Assembly (NCBI GenBank): GCA_016872795.1
Contig: VGYZ01000005.1
Span: 1-64,000, forward strand
Direction of reading: 5' to 3'
Length of the DNA stretch: 64,000 nucleotides
DNA from: Planctomycetota bacterium
Lineage (GTDB): Bacteria > Planctomycetota > UBA1135 > GCA-002686595
Shown: positions 55,601 to 64,000 of the stretch, piece after piece
How positions within the stretch are numbered: position 1 is the first letter of the stretch
How the letters are laid out: each line of letters starts with the position of its first letter
Made by a program: the position numbers and the translations under genes
Notes under the pieces: model-generated
What the model was told of the DNA's origin: nothing
Database searches by the model: none
Seen by the model: the letters and a program-made list of their open reading frames with translations, nothing else

Positions 55601-55831
55601 ATTGCCGGTGAGATCGTCGAAGCTGCGGATCAGGACGATCTCGGCGGTCGGGTCGCCGTTGACATCCGCCTTGCGCACCTGATGGGGCAGCATCAGGCCG
55701 AAGCCGTTCGACACCTCGAGGAGGTCCAACTGGGACGCCGAGCCCGGGGCTCCGCTGCCTCCGCCGGAGCAGGAGGCAACGAGGAACACCACCGGGGACG
55801 CCGCCAAGGTCCATGCCAGCTGTCGCTTCAT
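52646..55831 (-). CDS. Large Ig-like/beta-propeller lipoprotein, copy 1
   Basis: This is a 1,061-residue exported lipoprotein (lipobox VASC20). The N-terminal half holds repeated Ig-like segments of the SbsA/Big_5 kind. Each has a conserved turn such as NSIPLTSPSFGDVDVDPLTAI followed by IQVEFTEPVQPTS. A middle region carries four to six Cys and the GxNPISFAPHPNP motif. The C-terminal third (about 700-1,060) is a beta-propeller with YVTN-like blades (VVVFNSNRMTVIERIPCADP, NADTVTFIDID, DILVCNEEDSSLSI). It probably sits on the outside of the cell as an adhesive or binding protein. Its closest relative is the next gene upstream. Confidence 0.85.
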   Translation of the reverse strand: MKRQLAWTLAASPVVFLVASCSGGGSGAPGSASQLDLLEVSNGFGLMLPHQVRKADVNGDPTAEIVLIRSFDDLTGNVTPANPILPVTEWPTEARLPNGDAGNHFIYAEFTQPLDVDSVLDPSPAGQANSGLIGPITVLALDPTTGQSAPIAGRAFVAGRTYAGVDPNNPGRLLFERWVELDVNGKPIAGSVDLDGNGIPDGKGFPATESTIGFTGASKLVSDKVFVFVVDTDGDLATHERFPVDRQIRLRATTALRAVNQNQLQRQAVASATVGADSVAPEVLTTPAPNSIPLTSPSFGDVDVDPLTAIQVEFTEPVQPTSVGSFPTVQLPIVSPAITLVFGPANQQTQVPYTCMPPSVFDLSKWVLTPQFGFPGNGPVSQGCGTFNRVTMTFVPLQVRDFAGNRNSLGATTDFTTGEGPGLVNAPVAPEAILVGRVGAVPSISVIDLNGFGQSTGDPRFDFSYLTFPKSWSNFPNNPNLIQYGPTMFPPLFPGTCTVDGGSSGVFTLTRDSSLSDQLVRAPLITSVGEMALGNPLDTVYHNGKDSTGCRSGGGSFCAVTGKKLVQTAFQTNQTLGPPTGNQLPAAQVPGGANPISFAPHPNPPVLRFPPLCLQPFIGGEEPTSKFTIDPPPPAGKGLGFGNLLVPGDALREFSNPPSGTLAQFQNAFFEGPDRPIELTSGACLSYMYRQQIGHFLYMLDRARREVVVFNSNRMTVIERIPCADPTDMTMAPNLDFIAISNQNADTVTFIDIDPASSTFHQTIKVTPVGRGPRGLEWDPGNEDILVCNEEDSSLSIISAFTFNVRKTVFGNLSAPFDVVISQRQQGFGFQRNVYFGWILNRNGDLTLFESGPNGVNGWGYDDTIGVSPFSFSSPKKIALNYDYLGGSVWIVHENPLTIDGTPSGQLGGAITRIDAASGSFGVQPLGGGFAGFLNPQFRDLSLKVKTSIGPTQLTGVPIDIVFDELNNLGASANFSTPYGVGSPILINGKSAVRAGGGAPTQTVFPDFMFAAIPNSSEGPGVIDVIALTSGFTRFDTDKYVPGTQSIPCAGARFLGSYFRH

Positions 55832-56164
55832 GGGATCAGGTTCGCTCGCTGTCTGTAGGGGGGCCGCTCGCGGCCGCGCACGAAAGGGGGTGCGTAGTCT
55901 AGTCAGTCAACCGTGCGAGGATGTAAGCAAATTTGCCATCCGAGCGACCCTCTGGGCCATCCGCCGATAGCGGTCCCACGCACGATGCGTAGTCCCCGCG
56001 GCTGGGGTCAACAAACCCTGTGCCACGCACGGACTGCTGGACCGATCGAAGCGGGAACGATGTCGCGAGAGCACTCAGACCCCGCCCACCGCCCGAGCGT
56101 GCGATCGACGGGGGCCGAGCTGGAACTCCCAGGCTGTGCGCTTTCGAGCAATCCTGCGTGCGGA
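55832..56164. other. 333-nt gap between the two large lipoprotein genes
   Basis: No gene is recognised. The gap is slightly poorer in G+C than its neighbours. A perfect 10-bp palindrome GCAAATTTGC is at 55927-55936, about 95 nt before the ATG of copy 1. A 6-bp hairpin GGCCGC-TC-GCGGCC is at 55862-55875 in its likely leader. The region probably holds the promoter of copy 1. I cannot place a -35/-10 pair with confidence. Confidence 0.35.
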
Positions 56165-59100
56165 CTAGCGCCGGAAGAAGGTGCACAGGAAGCGCGCACC
56201 CGAGCACGGCACGGACTGGATCCCTGAGAGGTACTTGTCCGTGTCGAAGCGCGTGTAGCCGCTGGTCATGGCGATGACATCGATTACGCCCGGACCTTCG
56301 CTCGAAGTCGGCACCGCGAGGAACATGTAGTCTGGGAAGATCGCAGCAGCGGTGTTGTTCTTGATCACCGACTTGCCGTTGATCAGGATGCCCTGTCCCA
56401 CGCCGAAGTTGGACTGCGTGTTCTGGGAGGCGCCGAGGTTGTTGAGCTCGTCGAAGACGATGTCCACCGGCACGCCGGTGAGCTCGTTGGGACCGATCGA
56501 GGTGCGAACCTTCATGCTCATGTTGCGGAACTGCGGGTTGATCTGGCCCTGGAAGCCGTTGAGCGGCAAGAGGCCGAAGGCGCCGCTGTCGATGTCGACG
56601 CGCGTGACCGCGCCGCCGATCTGGCCCGTCGGAGTGCCCGTCTCGCTGAGCGGGTTCTCGTGCAGGATCCACACCGAGCCGCCCACGAACTCGTAGTTGA
56701 GCGCGAGCTTCTTGGGATTCTCGAAGGTGAAGGGCGCGACCCCCACCGTGTCGTCGTAGCCCCAGCCGTTCACGCCGTTGGGGCCCGATTCGAAGATCGT
56801 CAGGTCACCATTGCGGTTCAGGATCCAAGCGAAGTAGACGGCGCGGTTGTAGCCGAAGCCGATCTGGCGCTGGAGGATCACGACATCGAACGGGCGCTCG
56901 AGGTTGCCGAAGATCGTCTTGCGCACATCGAAGGTGAAGGCCGAGAGGATCGAGACCGAGCCACCCTCCTCGTTGCAGACGAGGATGTCCTCGTTGCCCG
57001 GATCCCACTCGATCCCGCGCGGACCACGACCGACCTGGGTGACCTTGACGACCTTGTGGAAGGTCGCCGACCCCGGGTATGTGTCGATGAATGTGACCGT
57101 GTCGGCGTTCTGATTCGAGACCGCGATGAAGTCGAGGTTCGGCGCCATGGTGATGTCGGTCGGATCCGCGCAGGGGATGCGATCGAGCACCGTCATGCGG
57201 TTGGAGTTGAACACCACGACTTCGCGGCGCGCGCGGTCGAGCATGTACAAGAAGTGACCGATCTGCTGGCGGTACTGGTGCTCGAGGCACGGGCCCGAGC
57301 TGGTCAAGATCACGCGGTCCGGGCCCTCGAAGAAGGCGTTTTGGAACTGGGCCGCGATGCCCGTCGGCGGGCGATCGAACTCGCGCAGCGGGTTGCCGGG
57401 CACGAGCAGGTTGGCGAAGCCCAGAACCGTCGCCGTGTAGATCGAGGTCGGCTCCTCACCGCCGATGAAGGGCTGCAGGCACAGGGGCGGGAAGCGCAGC
57501 GGCGGCGGGTTGGGGTGCGGAGCGAAGGAGATCGGGTTGGCACCGCCGGGTACGATCGCGGCCGGAGCCTGGTTCGGCAGCGGCGGTCCGATCGTCTGGC
57601 CGGTCTGGAACGACGTGCGAATGACCTTCTTGCCGTTGATCGAACAGAAGTTGCCGCCGTTGAAGCGGCAACCGGTCGCGTCCTTGCCGTTGTGGTAGAC
57701 GAGGTCGAGCGACTGGCCGAGCGCCATCTCCCCGACCGAGGTGATCACCGGCGGACGCACCAGCAGATCCTCGAGCGAGGTGTCCTCGGTCAGCGTGAAC
57801 GCGCCCGCCGAGCCCCCGTCCACCGTGCAAGTGCCGGGGAACAAGGGCGGGTACATCGTCGGCCCGTACTGGATCAGGTTCGGGTTGTTGGGGAAGTTCG
57901 ACCAGCCCTTGGGGAAGGTCTGGTAGCTGAAGTCGAACTGCGGATCGCCCGTCGACTGTCCGAAACCGTTGAGGTCGAGCACCGACAGGCCCGGCGCAGC
58001 GCCGAGGCGGCCGATGACCACGGCTTCGGGAGCCACCGGCGCGTTGACGATGCCCGGACCCTCGCCCGTGGTGAAGTCCGCCGTCGCCGCCAGCGAGTTC
58101 GTGTTGCCGGCGAGGTCGAGCACCTGCTGGGCCACGAAGGTGATCGTCACGCGGTTGAAGGTGCCGCAGTTCTGGGTCGCAGGACCGTTGCCGGGGAAGG
58201 GGAAGTTTGGCGTGAGGATCCACTTGGAGAAGTCGTAGATCGACTCCGGCAGGCAGGTGTAGGGAACCTGCGTCTGCTGGTTCGTGGGGCCGAACACCAG
58301 CGTGATCGCGGGGCTCACCACCGGCGGCACGACCGTCGGGAAGGAACCGACGCTCGTCGGCTGCAGCGGCTCGGTGAACTCCACGATGATCGGCGCCTGC
58401 GGGTCGATCTGGTCGTCGCCCAGACTCGGGCTGGTGACCGGGATCGCGTTCGGCGGCGGCGTCATGGAGACTTCGGGCGCGACCAGATCGCTGCCCACCG
58501 TGCAGCTGGCCACCACCTGCTGCGCGAGCAGCTTGCCGTTGTACGACCTCACCGCGCGCGTGGCGCGCAGCTTGATCTGGCGATTGGCGGGGAACTGCTC
58601 GTGCGTCGAGAGGTCGTTGTCGCTGTCGACCACGAACACGAGCGTGTTGGGGCTGATGAGCTTCGAGGCGCCCGCAAAGCCGAGGGACGACTGTGTGCCC
58701 GGGAAGCCCAGGCCATCGCTCTGGCCGTCTCCGTCGATGTCGAGCGAGGTCGCGCGCGGAACGCCCGCCGAGTCGTACTCCACCCAGCGCTCGAACAGCA
58801 GCTCGCTGGGATCGTTCGGATCCGGCCGCGAATAGGTCTGGCCGTCGATGAACGCGCGGCCGGGGACCGGCACCGCGATGCCCGTGCCCGGATCGAGCGC
58901 GAGCACCGTGATCGTGCCCACCAGTCCGAAGTTCGACTGGCCGACCGACGCGGAGTCGAGCACGCTGTCGACATCGAGGGGCTGGCTGAACTCCGCGTAG
59001 AGGTAGTGGTTGCCCGACTCACCGTTGGGCAGGCGCGTCTCGATGGGCCACTCGGTCACCGGCAGCACCGGGTTGAGCGGAGTGACATTGCCCGTCAGAT

Positions 59101-59305
59101 CCGCCAGCGAGCGAATCAGGACGACTTCCGTACCGGGGTTGCCCTGCGCATCGGCCTTGCGGACCTGATAGGGCAGCATCAAGCCGAAGCCGTTGGAGAC
59201 TTCGCGCAGGTCGAGGTTGCCCCCCGACGAGGAGCCAGAGCCGCCGCCGCAGGCGGCGAGGACCAACGGTGCGAGGGCAATCGACCAAGGGAGGGTGCGA
59301 CGCAT
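56165..59305 (-). CDS. Large Ig-like/beta-propeller lipoprotein, copy 2
   Basis: This is a 1,046-residue paralog of the preceding gene. The lipobox is LAAC18, followed by a Gly/Ser linker. The same order of Ig-like segments, middle Cys-containing region and C-terminal YVTN propeller is kept, with long identical stretches (for example VSNGFGLMLPYQVRKAD, NGFGQSTGDP, NPNLIQYGPTM, RQQIGHFLYMLDRARREVVV). Short regions between conserved blocks differ. ATG 59305 gives a normal signal peptide. An in-frame ATG 69 nt upstream would add a charged N-terminus and is rejected. Tandem duplication followed by divergence is the obvious origin. Confidence 0.85.
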   Translation of the reverse strand: MRRTLPWSIALAPLVLAACGGGSGSSSGGNLDLREVSNGFGLMLPYQVRKADAQGNPGTEVVLIRSLADLTGNVTPLNPVLPVTEWPIETRLPNGESGNHYLYAEFSQPLDVDSVLDSASVGQSNFGLVGTITVLALDPGTGIAVPVPGRAFIDGQTYSRPDPNDPSELLFERWVEYDSAGVPRATSLDIDGDGQSDGLGFPGTQSSLGFAGASKLISPNTLVFVVDSDNDLSTHEQFPANRQIKLRATRAVRSYNGKLLAQQVVASCTVGSDLVAPEVSMTPPPNAIPVTSPSLGDDQIDPQAPIIVEFTEPLQPTSVGSFPTVVPPVVSPAITLVFGPTNQQTQVPYTCLPESIYDFSKWILTPNFPFPGNGPATQNCGTFNRVTITFVAQQVLDLAGNTNSLAATADFTTGEGPGIVNAPVAPEAVVIGRLGAAPGLSVLDLNGFGQSTGDPQFDFSYQTFPKGWSNFPNNPNLIQYGPTMYPPLFPGTCTVDGGSAGAFTLTEDTSLEDLLVRPPVITSVGEMALGQSLDLVYHNGKDATGCRFNGGNFCSINGKKVIRTSFQTGQTIGPPLPNQAPAAIVPGGANPISFAPHPNPPPLRFPPLCLQPFIGGEEPTSIYTATVLGFANLLVPGNPLREFDRPPTGIAAQFQNAFFEGPDRVILTSSGPCLEHQYRQQIGHFLYMLDRARREVVVFNSNRMTVLDRIPCADPTDITMAPNLDFIAVSNQNADTVTFIDTYPGSATFHKVVKVTQVGRGPRGIEWDPGNEDILVCNEEGGSVSILSAFTFDVRKTIFGNLERPFDVVILQRQIGFGYNRAVYFAWILNRNGDLTIFESGPNGVNGWGYDDTVGVAPFTFENPKKLALNYEFVGGSVWILHENPLSETGTPTGQIGGAVTRVDIDSGAFGLLPLNGFQGQINPQFRNMSMKVRTSIGPNELTGVPVDIVFDELNNLGASQNTQSNFGVGQGILINGKSVIKNNTAAAIFPDYMFLAVPTSSEGPGVIDVIAMTSGYTRFDTDKYLSGIQSVPCSGARFLCTFFRR

Positions 59306-59867
59306 CGAAGTTCGGAGAGAGGATGTGGACGGGACGGGACGCGGGCCGCGTCCCGACGACCGGCGGTTGGGCACGGGCGTGGGATCGAAGCTCGGTCGCT
59401 CCGCTCACCTTGCTCAGGGGCAGGTGCGGGCCGATGCGCGGGCTCGAGCCACCGGCGACACGCGGTCGCGGGGGCACATGCTCGCGCCCCGTCGCACTCC
59501 GACGCGCGGAGCGAGACGAGGGCACCGGCTCCACAGCCCTGATGGGGCGGGGGGAGCCAAGACTGCAAAGCGTAGGTTGTACCGAAGCAGCGCCGGTCAG
59601 ACACCCTCCCGTCCCGAGATTCTCGCGCTCGGCCCCACCGGACCCGACCCGCTGGCCCGCGATCCCCGCCGGCGTCGGGTCTCGAGCGCCTGCGGGCGCC
59701 GCGGGCCTCGGGCGCTGCCGGTCTCGGGCATGGCCGCGGGCGCACTGCACGGCTGGGGGGGGGCGGAGCGCGCGATCAGGCTCGACGCCCGGCGGCGGGG
59801 AGCTCCGCAGCGCTCCGATCCACGCACGCGCGATCGCGCCCGCGCTGTGGATTCCGGAGAGAAGCGC
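59306..59867. other. 562-nt gap between copy 2 and ruvB
   Basis: No convincing gene is present. Open frames here have no protein-like composition and run through the other strand's leader. A hairpin GGGACGCG-GGC-CGCGTCCC lies at 59336-59354, 31 nt upstream of the copy 2 ATG, and could be in its leader. A run of ten G residues is at 59757-59766. The region probably contains the promoters of both divergent genes. Confidence 0.35.
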
Positions 59868-59882
59868 GGGCTAGGCTAGCCC
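59868..59882 (+). promoter_or_regulatory. 15-bp palindrome with -10-like TAGGCT before ruvB
   Basis: GGGCTAG-G-CTAGCCC is a perfect inverted repeat that ends 1 nt before the ruvB ATG (59884). It contains TAGGCT (59872-59877), 6 nt from the start codon, so the palindrome overlaps the presumed -10 box and the transcription start. It could be an operator. It does not match the known LexA consensus of E. coli (CTGT-N8-ACAG) or Bacillus (GAAC-N4-GTTC). Confidence 0.4.
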
Positions 59883-59883
59883 C

Positions 59884-60965
59884 ATGAGCGATGCGGGGCG
59901 TTCGGAGGCTGGCAGTGGGTCCGTGTTCCACGGGCTGCGCACGGAGGGGCTCGAGGCCCTGCTCGGCAGCGCCCCGGCGGGCGCCGAGCTCGAGTTCGAG
60001 AACACCCTGCGGCCCCAGCGCTTCGACGAGTTCGTCGGCCAGCGCCAGACGCTCGAGAACCTGCGCGTGGCCATCTCCGCCGCCAAGGCACGCAAGGACA
60101 CGCCCGACCATGTGCTGCTCTCCGGCCCGCCGGGTCTGGGCAAGACGAGCCTCGCCAAGCTGATCGCGATCGAGCTCGGCACGACCTTGCATTCCACCAC
60201 CGGGCCGGCGCTCGAGCGCGCCCGCGACCTCGTCGGCATCCTGACGCAGCTCAAGCGCGGCGATGTGCTGTTCATCGACGAGATCCACCGCGTGCCGGCG
60301 GCCGTCGAGGAGTACCTGTACTCGGCCATGGAAGACTACGCGGTCGATCTGACCCTCGACCAGGGCCCGAACGCGCGCGTGTTGCCGCTCAAGCTCGAGC
60401 GTTTCGTGCTCGTCGGAGCCACCACGCGCGAAGGCCTGCTCTCGGCGCCCTTCCGCGGTCGCTTCGGCCTGCTCGAACGGCTCTCGCCCTACCCGACCGA
60501 GGACCTGATCGCGATCCTCGAGCGCTCGGCGCGCATCCTCGCCGTCGCCATCTCCCCCTCCGCAGCGCGCACCGTCGCCGAGCGCAGCCGCGGCACGCCG
60601 CGCATCGCCAACCGCTTCCTGCGCCGCGTGCGCGACCTCGTGCAGGTCTGTGGCGCCGCGCGCGCCGAGCCCGCGCACGCGATCGAGGCCCTGCGCCGCA
60701 TGGGCGTCGACGAGTTCGGGCTCGAAGACACCGACCGGCGCATCCTCGCGGTGCTCGCTCGCAACCTCACGCGCCCCGTGGGCTTGAAGACGCTCGCGGC
60801 GGCGATCGGCGAGGCCGAGGACACCGTGGAAGAAGTCTTCGAGCCGCACCTCCTGCGCTGCGGATTCCTCGAGCGCACCAGCCGCGGCCGCCTGATCACC
60901 GCCGAGGGCTGCGCTGCGATCGGAGTCGACGCGGCGAGCCTGCGCCCCGAGGGCGAGAGCGCGAC

Positions 60966-60969
<4 letters not shown>
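59884..60969 (+). CDS. ruvB: Holliday junction branch-migration helicase RuvB
   Basis: RuvB is the AAA+ motor of the RuvABC resolvasome. The 361-residue protein has the N-terminal LRPQRFDEFVGQ, Walker A SGPPGLGKTSLAK, Walker B LFIDEIHR, sensor block VGATTREGLLSAPFRGRFG and the C-terminal winged-helix (RTSRGRLITAEG). An N-terminal extension of about 40 residues precedes the usual start. RuvA and RuvC are not adjacent. A spoIID-like gene and tgt follow, and the stop overlaps the next start. Confidence 0.97.
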
Positions 60970-63486
<2,517 letters not shown>

Positions 63487-63540
63487 GGCAGCGGACTGCG
63501 GCGCGGGAGGACCGCAGCGATCCTCCCGCGCGCGAGCGGC

Positions 63541-64000
63541 CTAGCGCTGGCCCTTGGCCGGCGCAGCGATGACTTCGAGGCGCGCGACGTCGAAAGCGCG
63601 CGGACGGTTGAGCGCCGCCGTCGTGCTGCGGATCGGGCCGCGCGTCTCGGTGCCGTTGAAGCCGACCTCGCAGCCGAGGAAGTCGGCGAAGTCGAGGCGA
63701 CCGCTGGCGCAGCCCAGTTCCGCGACGAGCTCGCCGCCGAAGCGCAGGAAGTACACCGCACGGCTCTCGCCGGGCAGGGTGGCCTTCTCGATGCGGCCGC
63801 GGCCGTCGAAGCGACCGTCGAATGGCTGGCGGCGCGCGGCGCGAGCCATCTCGTCTCGGCGCTTGCTCAGCGCGGCGTCGATCGACTGCTTCTGGCGCTC
63901 GAGTTCCGCGCTGAGGTTGGCGCCGTCGGCGTAGGCCGAGCAGAGCTCGATGCGATCCTTGACGAGCTTCGTCGTCGCCTCGCCCGGGCCCAGCGCGAGC
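63541..64000 (-). CDS. 3' part of an unidentified gene, cut by the window edge
   Basis: An open minus-strand frame runs from the window edge to the stop at 63541 and gives about 152 C-terminal residues. A probable coiled coil (NLSAELERQKQSIDAALSKRRDEM) precedes a small beta-rich domain (GRFDGRGRIEKATLPGE, FGGELVAELGCASGRLDFADFLGCEVGF) and a short tail. It has the look of the end of a cell-surface or SH3-like domain protein. The name and role cannot be assigned from this part. The gap 63487-63540 to the small four-Cys gene holds nothing recognisable. Confidence 0.65.
   Translation of the reverse strand, partial: LALGPGEATTKLVKDRIELCSAYADGANLSAELERQKQSIDAALSKRRDEMARAARRQPFDGRFDGRGRIEKATLPGESRAVYFLRFGGELVAELGCASGRLDFADFLGCEVGFNGTETRGPIRSTTAALNRPRAFDVARLEVIAAPAKGQR

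Noticed and set aside
51515-55858. 1,447-codon plus-strand ORF antisense to CPBP, ubiE and the large lipoprotein
   Set aside because: It crosses three well-supported minus-strand genes and shows only R/E/V/D-rich shadow repeats.
59375-59867. Plus-strand ORFs before ruvB
   Set aside because: Amino-acid composition is that of reversed GC-rich DNA, there is no domain, and they run into the ruvB start in another frame.

Overview
The window is about 70% G+C and densely packed with chromosomal housekeeping genes. Gaps are short and many neighbouring starts and stops overlap by 1-8 nt. Lipobox-type secreted proteins, a YidC with a large periplasmic domain and a two-gene AddAB nuclease point to a diderm bacterium. 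M14-like proteins with DxDGDG loops, TolB-like lipoproteins, a PrkA/DUF444/SpoVR cassette and very large Ig/propeller lipoproteins make Planctomycetota my best guess, with Myxococcota or a related lineage as the alternative. No 16S or other marker is present, so this is inference. I saw no tRNA, rRNA, CRISPR array or intact mobile element.

Layout. 0-0.8 kb: an IS3-family transposase remnant in a poorly coding stretch where rpmH would be expected. 0.8-5.3 kb: rnpA-yidD, a TolB-like lipoprotein, an M28 peptidase and a WalJ-type MBL hydrolase. 5.3-11.2 kb: addB-addA. 11.3-18.0 kb: four glycosyltransferases for a surface glycan. 18.2-21.4 kb: an unusual three-gene cluster (acyl-CoA-dehydrogenase-like flavoprotein, PhnD-like binding protein without signal peptide, TusA-like/ferritin-like fusion). 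21.5-26.0 kb: prkA-DUF444-spoVR. 26.3-30.2 kb: a glutaminyl-cyclase-like M28 protein and two M14-like proteins that appear to lack zinc ligands. 30.3-44.0 kb: a long minus-strand run, hisS-nadD-GT4-phosphoesterase-yidC-mnmE-nrdR-nrdD-like-smc, with a near-consensus NrdR box before nrdR. 44.2-46.5 kb: a small lipoprotein, miaA and a secreted protein. 46.5-52.5 kb: ubiE-CPBP-ubiX-ubiA-holA-mutL. 52.6-59.3 kb: two tandem paralogous lipoproteins of about 1,050 residues. 59.9-64 kb: ruvB-spoIID-tgt, a 50-residue four-cysteine protein and a gene cut by the window edge.

How the genes work together. Translation and RNA genes (rnpA, mnmE, tgt, miaA, hisS), DNA maintenance genes (addAB, smc, mutL, holA, ruvB), membrane and envelope genes (yidC, yidD, glycosyltransferases, lipoproteins) and a quinone block (ubiE/ubiX/ubiA) are interleaved. 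A recurring TAnnnT hexamer 6-16 nt before start codons of apparent first genes, without a Shine-Dalgarno sequence, suggests that leaderless or very short-leader mRNAs are common. The 18-21 kb cluster is the best candidate for an undescribed system. The glycyl-radical-less NrdD-like protein next to nrdR and the zinc-less M14 pair are the next most unusual items.
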